DNA of 64,000 nucleotides from a virus: the IMG/VR virus record IMGVR_UViG_3300013233_000109, positions 1 through 64,000 of that record; one strand, 5' to 3'. Position 1 is the first letter of the stretch; every line of letters starts with the position of its first letter. Shown piece by piece: positions 18,149-28,000 of this stretch. The notes beneath the pieces are model-generated. The model was not told the origin of the DNA. It searched no databases and saw nothing but the letters and a program-made list of their open reading frames with translations. Position numbers and translations under genes: made by a program.

Positions 18149-18956
18149 TTATCATATCCTCCATTGCGAATTTATTTAAACAGTGAAAATCTGTTGTTAC
18201 TATCGATCGCATTAGTCGCATTTTGTTCCTGGACCATTTTTCATATGTTATCTCAAATTCAGTGTCAGATAGCTGTGTGGCGTATATGTCGTTTAATGCT
18301 GTAGGCAAATGCCAGGGGATGGTTGGTATTGCATCTAGTCTGTGACCGTGCATTATTGATTGCGCTATACTTACTGCATAATCATTCCTGTACGGTAGTG
18401 AATTAAATTTATATATATTACTGTAGAATTTATAATTATCTTTTATCATTGTTATTGTATCGAACATTTCTTTTGCGAAGTCACTTTTGCGGAAATATAA
18501 TATAGTTGCCCAGTAATGTGGCATTTTTGTTTGGCCAAATGTTTGATACGCCGATAAACTATTTTTACTGGCTACATCGTATACATTCCTGTGACAGAGA
18601 AAATCATGTGGATTATTAAATAATTTGTTTAGCTGATCTGAATTAACAATGTAATCACTGTCGATTACTACTGTTTCGTCATATGGGCTAATGTCGTATG
18701 CTTGGTATCGGTTTACATTGTACCAGTGATCTATTTTATCTTTAGTGTGTATATCGAAATTACGCTTAGATTTTGTCTCTGCTTCGGCTATTACTATATT
18801 ATGTTTAATATTTTTATCAGCTAGTGAGTTTGTATCTGTTACTATTGTTGTCGGCTTATCTAAGAAGCGCGAAATGCGATCTGCTACCCACACTGCTTGC
18901 GATAAATAATCTAATGTTTTATTATTAAATGCGAATATTAAAAAGCCTTGGCTCAT
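18132..18956 (-). CDS. GT-A-type glycosyltransferase, 274 aa
   Basis: The start at ATG 18956 overlaps the TGA of the upstream gene (ATGA); an upstream start at 18992 is less likely. N-terminal strand GFLIFAFNN, then TTIVTDTN, and a clear DxD in ETVVIDSDYIV (about residue 100). RNDYAVSIAQSIMHG near residue 190 is the acceptor-side helix seen in related enzymes. First catalytic gene of the long operon. The sugar specificity cannot be read from the sequence. Confidence 0.82.
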   Translation of the reverse strand: MSQGFLIFAFNNKTLDYLSQAVWVADRISRFLDKPTTIVTDTNSLADKNIKHNIVIAEAETKSKRNFDIHTKDKIDHWYNVNRYQAYDISPYDETVVIDSDYIVNSDQLNKLFNNPHDFLCHRNVYDVASKNSLSAYQTFGQTKMPHYWATILYFRKSDFAKEMFDTITMIKDNYKFYSNIYKFNSLPYRNDYAVSIAQSIMHGHRLDAIPTIPWHLPTALNDIYATQLSDTEFEITYEKWSRNKMRLMRSIVTTDFHCLNKFAMEDMINADIS

Positions 18957-19249
18957 CGTTGCTTCTGTAATGTTTCGTATTCTGCGTGCCATGCGTTCAA
19001 TTGTTCTTGATACCGCATTGCTGCTTCGGTGTGTAATTCGCTTGGTTTAACTTTACATGGATTTCCGTACTCGTCGAGTAATACAATTTCTCTTGCTGTT
19101 CCGTACACTAGCGTTAATGCTAATATTTCAGGGCCGGCTTTCCACATGCCCTCAAATGCTGTAAATAGCATTTTTGCTTCGTATTTTTCCGTAAGTGTTT
19201 GCTTTGCTGCTTCGTGGTCGAATCGTGCTTTTATTGTGTCTGCTATCAT
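18953..19249 (-). CDS. Conserved hypothetical protein, first gene of the long operon
   Basis: 98 aa from ATG 19249. A start at 19297 would lie inside the -35 box of the operon promoter, so it is excluded. The sequence (KARFDHEAAKQTLTEKYEAK, then LLDEYGNPCKVKPSEL) is of a type I recognise as conserved in cyanophages, with no assigned function. The 5' leader carries an AAGAGGTG element about 11 bases before the ATG. Confidence 0.82.
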   Translation of the reverse strand: MIADTIKARFDHEAAKQTLTEKYEAKMLFTAFEGMWKAGPEILALTLVYGTAREIVLLDEYGNPCKVKPSELHTEAAMRYQEQLNAWHAEYETLQKQR

Positions 19250-19273
19250 ATTAGTATTTACACCTCTTTTACT

Positions 19274-19302
19274 AGTATAACATAATTTGATACGCAAGTC
19301 AA
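19274..19302 (-). promoter_or_regulatory. Sigma70-type promoter of the 16.5-kb radical SAM/glycosyltransferase operon
   Basis: On the - strand: TTGACT (19297-19302), exactly 17 bases, then TATACT (19274-19279). It is followed by a short leader and the ATG at 19249. No other comparable promoter is seen downstream, where genes overlap almost without a break to 2753. It should be read by host RNA polymerase with its housekeeping sigma, that is, early in infection. Confidence 0.85.
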
Positions 19303-19328
19303 AATAAAAGAGCTATAAAAGCCCTTTT
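19302..19328 (-). terminator. Terminator of the tail-fibre operon
   Basis: On the - strand a 9-bp hairpin (arms 19320-19328 and 19306-19314, loop 19315-19319, one G-U pair) is followed by ATTTT. It lies just after the stop at 19357 and directly before the promoter of the next operon, so it insulates late tail-fibre transcription from the early operon. Confidence 0.8.
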
Positions 19329-19356
19329 ATTGTATTACTGTATTGCTAGCTAGATA

Positions 19357-20310
19357 CTATGCTTGTGATACGGTAGCATTTACGTTAGTAGGTGTTCCCC
19401 ACGAATTAGCAATTGATGTTGTGCTAGGTTGGCGTAAATCACATTGTGATGTTAGCGTTCCACCTACTATATCTAAAGTTGCGTTAAAAGCTTCGTCTGC
19501 TGCTGCGTCAACAAATTGTACTTCAAATACTACGTTGTTACTTGCTGTTGATTTAACAAATATCTCAATATAGTTAGCAGTATAAGGAGCAGTATCGGCA
19601 AATTGCTTAAATATTGATACGTTTGAGGCTGTTATATCCGCAATGCCTGTTGCTGCTGCGATGGTTGCTGTTCCGGCACCGCCTATTTTATTAGTGCCAG
19701 TGTAAGCAACACCTGCTATAGTCGCTGTATCAATTCCTAGCGAATATACAATAGTACCTGCTTGCGTACACAAGTCGGTCCATTCGGTATTTTTGTTATT
19801 TACTGTTCCGCCGCTTCGTGCAGTATTAATTGCTATTGTGCCGCCTGCGTTAAAGAAACTTTGCAGGGATTCGCCATCTGTGAATGTAGCAGTATGTGTT
19901 AAAATTGTGCTTGTTGTCCACTCTCCGGTTATTGTTGCAGTATCTGTAATTGCTGCACCTTGTGCTGCTGCGTTTGATGTGTTAGCAAAAACTGCATCTA
20001 CGTTTGCTTGCATTGCTGCTATAGCTGAAATTGTTGTTCCTGCTGTTGGCGCTGCAACCGCAGTAAGGGTAGTACCTTGATGCGTTGCTATTGTGCTAAT
20101 GCGGTTTACTAAGTCTGCCCACTGTGTAGCTGATATTGTTGAACCAACTGATGTAGCTGCTAATGTGCCAGATTGCCCGTAGCCTTTAGCTCCGGTGCCT
20201 GCTCCCCATATAGTGTTTACGTTTGCTACAGCATGATTAACTGCTGCTCCGCCTTGTACAAAAGTATTGTATTCTGCGCTGTTGATTGTTTGACCTGATG
20301 CGTATGACAT
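19357..20310 (-). CDS. Virion structural protein, tail-fibre region
   Basis: 317 aa, rich in Ala, Thr, Ser, Gly and Asn, of low complexity and almost without charged clusters. The opening MSYASGQTINSAEYNTF and the VGSTISATQWADLVNRI segment match a virion-protein type I recognise from cyanophage tail-fibre loci. Probably a fibre or fibre-associated beta-structured protein. Ribosome site AGGAAAAT lies before the ATG. Last gene of the tail-fibre operon, followed by a terminator. Confidence 0.75.
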   Translation of the reverse strand: MSYASGQTINSAEYNTFVQGGAAVNHAVANVNTIWGAGTGAKGYGQSGTLAATSVGSTISATQWADLVNRISTIATHQGTTLTAVAAPTAGTTISAIAAMQANVDAVFANTSNAAAQGAAITDTATITGEWTTSTILTHTATFTDGESLQSFFNAGGTIAINTARSGGTVNNKNTEWTDLCTQAGTIVYSLGIDTATIAGVAYTGTNKIGGAGTATIAAATGIADITASNVSIFKQFADTAPYTANYIEIFVKSTASNNVVFEVQFVDAAADEAFNATLDIVGGTLTSQCDLRQPSTTSIANSWGTPTNVNATVSQA

Positions 20311-20330
20311 ATATTATTTTCCTATTTAAA

Positions 20331-21773
20331 TTAGTTTATGCGTACAATCGCTTCGACTGTACCTTCTGTTACTGTAGATTTATTTTCTAAAGATCTACCT
20401 ATAACGTTAAAAGCAGTTATTTCATTAATACTTGCTGCTCTTGCGAGACCGTTTCCTGCTGAAACTAATCTATCACCTTTGTTTATTTCACCTACTACAC
20501 GAACTGGAACTCGACCACTTAGCGCAACTGGTGGATGTGTTTCATTTGAGCCTGCTTCGCTATTCATCAAGTAAGCTACGTTTGTGCTTATTACACCAAA
20601 GACATTGTCTGTTAAATCTGATTGTACAGCTTGTATCTCTGCTGTTCCACCTAATTCAACCACTGTTCCGGGTGCAAGTACTTCGTTAGATTCAAATCGT
20701 TCAGCTAAATCAGCATACTGTGCTGTTGTTGCTGTGCCTTGGAATATGTTTGCAAATAAATCACCCGACACATCACGTGATGCTACTGTTAATGCGACTG
20801 CAGCTGAATTGCGTGTCTGACCATCTAACAAATCAGCATCTAATCCTGACCCACTACCATCAACAGTTTTAATTGATGCTAGTAGTTGTGCTGCTGTTTG
20901 CCCTACTGTAGCAGCATCGACATAACTTTTGTTAGTAGCATCTGTTGAATTAACTGGATTGCCTACATTAATTACTTGATTCCCACTTAGATTTAAGTCT
21001 GCTACTAGTGCCACAGATCCATCTGCTAATAAAGCTGTTGAGTTACCAACTACATTGCTAACTTGTGTATCAACATATAGCTTAGTTGCTGCGTCTGTGT
21101 CGTTAGCTGGGGCATTAAGTCCTGTTAATTCCCCGGCACTAGTGCCTGATATATTTTGTAAATTTACAATACCTGTAATAGCATCGGCACGTACTATGCG
21201 ATCCGTCTCAAATGTCGCACCACTTAGCGGATCAATTAATGATTCTGCTGCGGTAGCTGTACCTTGAAAACGTGGGTCAAGCCCGGCGCCTAGCGCATCG
21301 TCAGCTGCTAGCGTGATGCCTGTTTTTATTGTTGTAAAACCCGAGACACTCACTGATGGGGTAAATTCGGCATCTGGGCTAATAATGGCAACTACTTTAT
21401 TTCCTGTTACAATTTTTACAATATCGTGCGGCACTGATGATGTATCTAATATTTCCTCATCTAACACACCGGTTGCTAAGTTAATAGGGCGAACTGGTAC
21501 GAACCCAGCTACACCGTCTGATACGTTTAGTTGTTTATTTACAGTGTCGTACCATAATTGCCCTTCTATTGGGTTTGCTGGTGGTGTGATGTTCGCATGT
21601 GACTCCAGTAATCTAACGAAGTTCTCGTTAAATACTTCACCGTAATTAGCAGTATTTTTACCAATTAAAGTGATGCTAGTAGTAGAGTCTGCTTTGCCGT
21701 CTGCTAAGATGCCGTCTGTGCTATTTCCTAGTACAAGTGGAGCACCACTGGTTTTGTTTATTATATAAGCCAT
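20331..21773 (-). CDS. Tail-fibre-like protein 1
   Basis: 480 aa. The N-terminal 220 residues (MAYIINKTSG, IGKNTANYGE, GQLWYDTVNKQLNV, FETDRIVRADAITG) are nearly the same as those of the fibre protein at 22912-24399. Repeats of TDAATKLYVDT / TDATNKSYVD type follow, typical of trimeric fibre shafts. The C-terminus (about 340-480) has no S74 chaperone and differs from the paralogue. It has its own late promoter and a clear AGGA ribosome site. Likely a receptor-binding or whisker-like fibre. Confidence 0.85.
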   Translation of the reverse strand: MAYIINKTSGAPLVLGNSTDGILADGKADSTTSITLIGKNTANYGEVFNENFVRLLESHANITPPANPIEGQLWYDTVNKQLNVSDGVAGFVPVRPINLATGVLDEEILDTSSVPHDIVKIVTGNKVVAIISPDAEFTPSVSVSGFTTIKTGITLAADDALGAGLDPRFQGTATAAESLIDPLSGATFETDRIVRADAITGIVNLQNISGTSAGELTGLNAPANDTDAATKLYVDTQVSNVVGNSTALLADGSVALVADLNLSGNQVINVGNPVNSTDATNKSYVDAATVGQTAAQLLASIKTVDGSGSGLDADLLDGQTRNSAAVALTVASRDVSGDLFANIFQGTATTAQYADLAERFESNEVLAPGTVVELGGTAEIQAVQSDLTDNVFGVISTNVAYLMNSEAGSNETHPPVALSGRVPVRVVGEINKGDRLVSAGNGLARAASINEITAFNVIGRSLENKSTVTEGTVEAIVRIN

Positions 21774-21794
21774 GAATTTTTTCCTGTTATTCGT

Positions 21795-21808
21795 TGTTTG
21801 TATTTATG
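21795..21808 (-). promoter_or_regulatory. T4-type late promoter for tail-fibre protein 1
   Basis: CATAAATA on the - strand at 21801-21808. By T4 spacing the +1 is at about 21795, giving a leader of about 22 bases with an AGGA ribosome site before ATG 21773. Confidence 0.75.
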
Positions 21809-21828
21809 CATTTCTAATACTAAGCATA

Positions 21829-22038
21829 TTATGTCGGTGGATTAATATCAGCTTTCATTACTGCTAAATTGTTAGCAAAATCAACTTCTACCGCATTTTC
21901 CATTGTTGTGTTTATGTAGGTTGTATATTCTAAGTATTCCGGAGTTAGATTTTCTTCACTAGTGAATATAATTTCTACTCCGTCGCTATCTCGTGTCACG
22001 CCAATGATATTATCATTAACCATTATAAATGTATACAT
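21829..22038 (-). CDS. Small hypothetical protein between fibre genes
   Basis: 69 aa, acidic, with a beta-strand-rich first half (FIMVNDNIIGVTR). It starts at the last base of the glycine-rich adhesin gene (stop/start overlap) and so is coupled to it. No family recognised; a chaperone or small fibre-tip protein would fit the position (inference). Confidence 0.7.
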   Translation of the reverse strand: MYTFIMVNDNIIGVTRDSDGVEIIFTSEENLTPEYLEYTTYINTTMENAVEVDFANNLAVMKADINPPT

Positions 22039-22910
22039 TATACTGCTACTCCTCGTCTATCGCCATTAACTAACCACGTAACAAAACTCGCACCGTCAAC
22101 ATAAGCTCCGGCTCGACCAGTATGCCCGGTAGAATTGAAATTACCACCGTATATGCCGTTTTGCCCTAGTGCGCCACCTGTTGCTGGATATGTGTTGCCG
22201 TGTGTGCCAAGTCCGCCGGCAAATTTTGTGCCTCTGGATCCGTAACCAGCAGCTGATGGATAGCCGAAACCGCCGTAACCTGGTACTGAACCTGCTCCGC
22301 CACCGCCGCCGATGGAGTTACCACCGCTGCCATCGCCGCCAGCTCCGCCACCACCACCACCGGCTATTAGATTATTATTAGTAATCGATGTGGTTAGTTG
22401 TATAAGTAGCGCGTCGCCGCCGGCATAATGACCGCCGCGTAAACGTGTAGTAGCATTGGGCGTGAGGTAGGATCCACCACCACCACCTGCTCCTATTACT
22501 TCACCGTTGTTGATTATTGTTAATGTGGATCCTGCTGGGAAGGTGCCCGATGTTATTGCCGGGCCTGCTATTGTTTGTAATCTATTTTGATTTACACCGC
22601 TAACTGATACAGCTGACCCTACTACTACACCGGCGTTTATTGTTAATGTTACTGCTGTTGGGCCGGGTAATGCAGCACCGTATAATGCTGTGGCTGCGGA
22701 GAATACGTTATAATTGTTTGTATTGGCGGATATTACTAAATTAAGTGAGATTACACTGGACTCACCGTAGAAGTCACTCCACTTTATTGTGCCCGACGCT
22801 GGTAAACCTGAGGACGCACCGTAGTACTCTGTTGGCGAAAATGGATTTGTGCCGCCGAATTCCCCTGTGATATCAGCTGTATTGATCGGCCCTGTTGTTT
22901 GTAATGTCAT
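22038..22910 (-). CDS. Glycine-rich tail-fibre adhesin, gp38-like
   Basis: 290 aa. The N-terminus (INTADITGEFGG, then FSPTEYYG) is an attachment segment I recognise from cyanophage structural proteins. From about residue 135 the protein has glycine-rich blocks (GAGGGGGSY, AGGGGGGAGGDGSGG, IGGGGGAG, YGGFGYPS) separated by short variable pieces. This is the design of T2/S16-type gp38 tip adhesins, where glycine-rich motifs pack as polyglycine-II helices and the loops between them bind the receptor. The C-terminal 20 residues include a conserved-looking SFVTWLVNGDRRG. It lies directly after the S74 fibre gene (1-base gap), as expected for a fibre tip. Confidence 0.75.
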   Translation of the reverse strand: MTLQTTGPINTADITGEFGGTNPFSPTEYYGASSGLPASGTIKWSDFYGESSVISLNLVISANTNNYNVFSAATALYGAALPGPTAVTLTINAGVVVGSAVSVSGVNQNRLQTIAGPAITSGTFPAGSTLTIINNGEVIGAGGGGGSYLTPNATTRLRGGHYAGGDALLIQLTTSITNNNLIAGGGGGGAGGDGSGGNSIGGGGGAGSVPGYGGFGYPSAAGYGSRGTKFAGGLGTHGNTYPATGGALGQNGIYGGNFNSTGHTGRAGAYVDGASFVTWLVNGDRRGVAV

Positions 22911-22911
22911 A

Positions 22912-24399
22912 TTATTTTTTTAATGCTGCTACGTCTGCTTGAAGCTCTTTAATGGCCTCGATTAATAAACCTACTAAGTTTCCATACGCTACTGATTTTA
23001 ATCCACTCTCGGATGTTGTAACCACCTCCGGCAATACTGCTTCAATTTCTTGAGCAATGACCCCGGCGTAGCGTTTATTATCATTGATGTCGTTTCTTGT
23101 AAATGTTACACCGTTAATTTTACCTAGTTTTGCTAATGCATCAGGTATTGTTTCTATATTATCTTTTAAAGATCTGTCGGAGAATGCTGTGATATCACCT
23201 GTCGAGACAATTGATCCAGCTACATTCACTACTCCTGTTAATTGTGGATTTGCTTTGTTAGCTTTTAGACTCAAATCTGTTTGTAATGCAAATGCTGTGG
23301 AATCTAATCCATCTAATGTGTCAGCATCTAGTCCTGATCCGCTACCATCTACTGTCTTGATTGCTGTTAAGATTTGCGCTGCTGTTTGCGTTGCTGAATC
23401 AACATAACTTTTGTTTGCGGCATCTGCTGAATTAACTGGATTACCTAAGTTAATTAATCTATTATTGTTGAAACTTAAATTGCCGGTTACAGGAATAGTT
23501 CCATCTGCTGCAACTACTGTTGCAATTTCAGTATCGACATAACTTTTGTTTGCAGCATCTCCTACATTTAATGGATTACCTACATTAATTATCTGATTGT
23601 TACCTAGGTTGAAATCAGCTGCCATTGCTACAGATCCGTTAGCAAATAATACACCCGACAGCTGGCTTGCTGCTATAGCAGATACGATTTCTGTGTCGAC
23701 ATATAATTTGTTTGCTGCGTCTGTATTGCTTGCTGGTGTGTTAAGTCCTGTTAGTTCTCCAGCATTGGTGCCTGATATATTCTGCAAATTAATAATCCCA
23801 GTCGTTACGTCAGCACGTACTATGCGATCAGTTTCAAAGATTGCTCCGTTTACTGGGTCAATCAATGAATATGCTGAATCAGCGGTGCCGGTTAATGTAG
23901 GGGTTATTCCTAGTGCTAATGAATTATTAGCTACTAACTGAATGCCAGGGGATATTGTTGGAAATCCTGCTATGCTTACTGCTGGAGTAAATTCAGGGTC
24001 TGGGCTGATTATTGCTACAATTTTTCCACCAGCTATAATTTTTACTATCTCGTGCTCTGCTGATATTGTATCTAATATCGTTTCATCTAGTACCCCTGTT
24101 GCTAAATCAAGTGGGCGGACTGGCACGAAACCATTTAATTCATCGTATACATTTAATTGTTTTTTTGTTGTATCAAACCATAATTGCCCAGTTAATGGGT
24201 TTGCTGGTTCTGTTACATTAGCATTAGATTCTAGTAACTTAATAAAATTCTCATTGAATGCTTCGCCGTAATTGGCAGTATTTTTGCCAATTAATGATAC
24301 ACTCATTGACGAGTCGGTTTCGCCATCTTCTAATACCCCGTCGACACTGTTAGTAAGTGTTGCTGGCACTCCGTTGGTTTTGTTTATTATGTACGCCAT
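22912..24399 (-). CDS. Tail-fibre-like protein 2 with S74 intramolecular chaperone
   Basis: 495 aa. Residues 1-220 are paralogous to fibre protein 1. Three shaft repeats of the NPVNSADAANKSYVD type follow. The last 89 residues begin at Ser407 in SDRSLKDNI and contain YAGVIAQEIEAVLPEVV and a C-terminal coiled coil. This is the peptidase S74 / endosialidase chaperone, which trimerises the fibre and then cuts itself off between Ser and Asp. The mature fibre would then be about 406 residues. It has a late promoter and an AGGA ribosome site. Confidence 0.9.
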   Translation of the reverse strand: MAYIINKTNGVPATLTNSVDGVLEDGETDSSMSVSLIGKNTANYGEAFNENFIKLLESNANVTEPANPLTGQLWFDTTKKQLNVYDELNGFVPVRPLDLATGVLDETILDTISAEHEIVKIIAGGKIVAIISPDPEFTPAVSIAGFPTISPGIQLVANNSLALGITPTLTGTADSAYSLIDPVNGAIFETDRIVRADVTTGIINLQNISGTNAGELTGLNTPASNTDAANKLYVDTEIVSAIAASQLSGVLFANGSVAMAADFNLGNNQIINVGNPLNVGDAANKSYVDTEIATVVAADGTIPVTGNLSFNNNRLINLGNPVNSADAANKSYVDSATQTAAQILTAIKTVDGSGSGLDADTLDGLDSTAFALQTDLSLKANKANPQLTGVVNVAGSIVSTGDITAFSDRSLKDNIETIPDALAKLGKINGVTFTRNDINDNKRYAGVIAQEIEAVLPEVVTTSESGLKSVAYGNLVGLLIEAIKELQADVAALKK

Positions 24400-24417
24400 G
24401 AATTTTTCCTGTGTTTA

Positions 24418-24431
24418 TGTGTGTATTTATG
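24418..24431 (-). promoter_or_regulatory. T4-type late promoter for tail-fibre protein 2
   Basis: CATAAATA on the - strand at 24424-24431, predicted +1 near 24418 and a 19-base leader with an AGGA ribosome site. The box overlaps the stop codon of the upstream gene. Confidence 0.75.
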
Positions 24432-25068
24432 CTGCTGATAGTGATGTTAAAGTCTGTATTCTCACTGTGTAATCTATTTGTATCTGTCTGTTTAATGATT
24501 TCTGCACTGGATGAAAAACAACATGCGTAATTAAACGTGGATTGTTAACATCGCCTGTATATGATTTAAGCCCTAACTCGTCGAATACAAATTCGCCATC
24601 TAGCTGCGTAGCATTATCAAATGCTTGCTGGCCACTTGGTTCTCCGTAATCTAAAAGACACGACACAAGTATATCAGTGTACACTTTGCCGCTAGTGTGT
24701 AACACTGTTAAATTGTTGCGAGTGGTGTCGGTGTTTGCAGTTGAATTGTCATCTACTACTTTACTATAGGTTTCGCTATACAAATCGGCATTTTGGCCTG
24801 TGCTGTTAGCTGGCAAATAAGTAATAACACCAGTAGGATCTACTGTTGTACCACCGTTTCCGAACGACATTTGATATATGTGACCAATGCCCTTATTTGC
24901 TAACATTTCAGCTAGTGATTCACTGAAATTCTCGTGATGTATAGCATTTTTCTTCTCTAGTATTACTTCACCGGTGGTTGGATCTGTGATTTTAATATGC
25001 CCCTGCACATGAAAACCAGCATGCTCGTTAACTGGCTTACTTTCTTTAGACTCTTTCTTATCATTCAT
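24427..25068 (-). CDS. Virion structural protein, 213 aa
   Basis: 213 aa from ATG 25068; a GTG at 25083 with an upstream AAGG is an alternative, but a late promoter box lies between the two and predicts transcription from the ATG itself. The sequence (HVQGHIKITDPTTGEVILEKKNAIH split by a hydrophilic tail, and a C-terminal IQIDYTVRIQTL) is a type seen in cyanophage tail clusters; it is beta-rich and may connect fibres to the baseplate (inference). Confidence 0.8.
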   Translation of the reverse strand: MNDKKESKESKPVNEHAGFHVQGHIKITDPTTGEVILEKKNAIHHENFSESLAEMLANKGIGHIYQMSFGNGGTTVDPTGVITYLPANSTGQNADLYSETYSKVVDDNSTANTDTTRNNLTVLHTSGKVYTDILVSCLLDYGEPSGQQAFDNATQLDGEFVFDELGLKSYTGDVNNPRLITHVVFHPVQKSLNRQIQIDYTVRIQTLTSLSAA

Positions 25069-25073
25069 GTTCT

Positions 25074-25081
25074 TATTTATC
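25074..25081 (-). promoter_or_regulatory. Late promoter with 5-nt spacing to the ATG
   Basis: GATAAATA on the - strand, 5 bases before ATG 25068, so the T4-style +1 would be the A of the start codon. It differs from the consensus at the first base. Confidence 0.55.
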
Positions 25082-25085
25082 ACTT

Positions 25086-28000
25086 TTAAATACCTTCATT
25101 TTTAATGAATAATGCTTGCTCCGAGAACTGATCTTCTAGTCTCGGTATTTTAACATTAAAGTCGTACGGTTCAGCTCCGAACCCGACTTCCTCTGGTGGT
25201 GCTAAGTTAATAACAATATTATTAATTATAACAATATTATCATTAAATGGATCAAAACCTAAATTATTAATTTCATACCAGCTATTTGCATAACTTATAA
25301 TATCTATGTACATAATGTCGGTTGGTGTAAACACACCTGGGTCACCAATAAATGATAACTCTATATCCGGTAATAAATTAGCTCTATTAAACCCACTAGC
25401 TGCTGGATCTTTGACATCCAATGGCTTAGTGCCTACTGCTTTAGTTTGAAATCTATTAAATTTTGCATCATTTAACTTAATTGATAATTTGCCTGTTCTA
25501 CCATTAAATCCAGGTAGTACTAAGCTGTATCGTACTTTACCACGCGGAGCTGGCTCTTGTATGAAATCATTTACTGTAAATTCTAGTGCTGTTAATACTG
25601 TAGTTTTTACTGGCACTTGTGTTTCTCTATTAGCATTATAAATTAGACTACCTGCTAAATGGCCGGTGTCGCTTGCTCCGGGTACCGCCTCGGCATCTGC
25701 CGTTAGCAATACGTTATCGGCTGTAATACTAGTGTCATTTACTGTAAATTGTTCTGGCGTTGTGATCATTGTTCCGGTGCCGGCTGTTCCTCTGCGTAAA
25801 CCATATAATGTAGTAGGCGTTTTATTTAAATATGTAATACGTTCGCCGTTTATTGTTATTATTCCGAATAATCCTTGAGATGGTACTGGCGTAAATAAAT
25901 TACTAGTGTCATCTACGTGTATCACCTCATCGCTAGCATACAACGGTGATGATAGTGTTGCTTCTACTGTTGGATGTAGCGTGTAATGCGCATAATTGCC
26001 TCGCATATCTTGGAAATATCTAAAATCTACGGTCCTGGCATCTGGCGCTTCTATGAAATTACCTTGGTCGATTGTCCCGAATCGTGTACGCACTGTTAAT
26101 AATAATGTGTCAAACATTTGCCCGGGCACTAATTCTTCCGGAGCGTGTGAACTGTACGTGTCTACAAATCCGCCACCTACGACGTCAACGTCCGATGGGC
26201 GAGTGCCGTTATATTCATCTAGCGAGTCTGAATATCCAACTATTGAATACTCATTATTTGTATACACTGTGTTATCTAATATATTTTGCCCGGGGAATTT
26301 ACTAGCATATTCGGCATCTAATATATTCTCGTTAAATGTTGGGAATCCAAGATTATCTAATGTTACGTTATCGTACTTACCGAAATCATACGGTGTTAAA
26401 TCGTAGCCATCTATTGTATTAAAATCTACACCGTTTATTTGAACTCCTGGGTATTCTAGTCCATTTATTAGCATCGGTATGTTCAAACCTTTATCGTTAG
26501 CTCCTGGCTCGTAAAATCCCTGTGTTCTGTCCATTCCGCTTAACTCTTCTATATCAACTAACGTATGTTGCGATGGTATAAATTTTTCATCATTTATATT
26601 TAATAAGCCCGAGTTTACTGTGTATACACTACTGTTATATTTTACTAAAATTTCATCGGATATATTATCAAAGGCGATGGTATCAAACGGAGCCGTGTCG
26701 TATCCTGTTGATATTTGCGAACTACTATTAATTCTAGCTAATCTATCTGCACTGGCATTTTCTTCTATTTTTATATAATCAGCTTCGTTTAGTGGCCATG
26801 TATATACATTCGTATTGTATTCATACCTATCATACTTAATGGTTGTTGTAAATGATCTAACTAAATCATTTTTCGTTACTATTCTAGCTGTTGCGTCTAA
26901 TCCATTACCTCCCTCGATTAAAACAGTTGGTGTAGTTGTAAATCCGCTGCCCTGGGTTTCGATGTAAATACTTGTTACTAATCCATCGCTATCTATTCTT
27001 GCTTTAGCAACAGGCAGAATGTTAGCGTCACCAGTGATGGTTATTGTGGGTATTTCTGTATAATTAATGCCAGGGTTAATTAGTTCTATACTATCTATAA
27101 TAATCTGCCTGTTATTAAACCATTGATTATGCGGGTATGCTGACCATATGCTATCGCTTGCTAGTGTATTGCTATCTTCTGTTAATAATAATGCTCCGTC
27201 GTCTAATACTGGACTAATAAATTTGCTGTATGGAGCACTGTATATTGACGGACAATCGAAATCTGTAATTACATTGTCATTTAAATCTGTTGCTGTGTAC
27301 GATAATTTAAAGTCTTTGATTTTTGTATGATACGGTTTTACTTCGTTTATATAATCTATTACATAATCTTGGTTGTCTTTGTTAAACACAGCATACGGCA
27401 ATAATTCGCGTACTTTGTGATTAACATCTATTAGACTAGTTTTATTTAACCAGTGCACATTTTCTTGCTCTGACAGGATATAATTGAATACTGATATTAA
27501 CAATATATTACGCTCAATTTTTAAATCATTAGTTAGTATTTCTTCGTTAATTGATTTTAATATATTACGCAATTCGCTAAGAGGTTCTTCGTCGAACTTC
27601 TGTACTTCGTATACTTCAAAATCGTACCCATAACGTAATAGGCTGTAATCGTACAAGGCCGCACTAAATTCTAGTGTGCCATCTTGGACTGCTACTCTGG
27701 TCCAGCTATTGTTGCTATATTGATATAATTCCCATTTACTGGCACTGTTGTCTAATACTTTAACAAATGTTACTACATTAAAATCAACCGAGTCTAGCTC
27801 ATTGATTGTTTGTACAGTTAATTGTATTTTCTCAGATTTGGAGCTGGCTGTTTTATACCAATCTACTGTTTTCCAGAATCGCGTAGTATCAAAACTCTGC
27901 ACTCTTGTTAACTTTAATATTTTTGCGGGGGTTACCTCGTGTATTGTCCAGAATCCGCCCACTGATTCATTTGATACTACTAAGTATTTGAACCCTGCTG

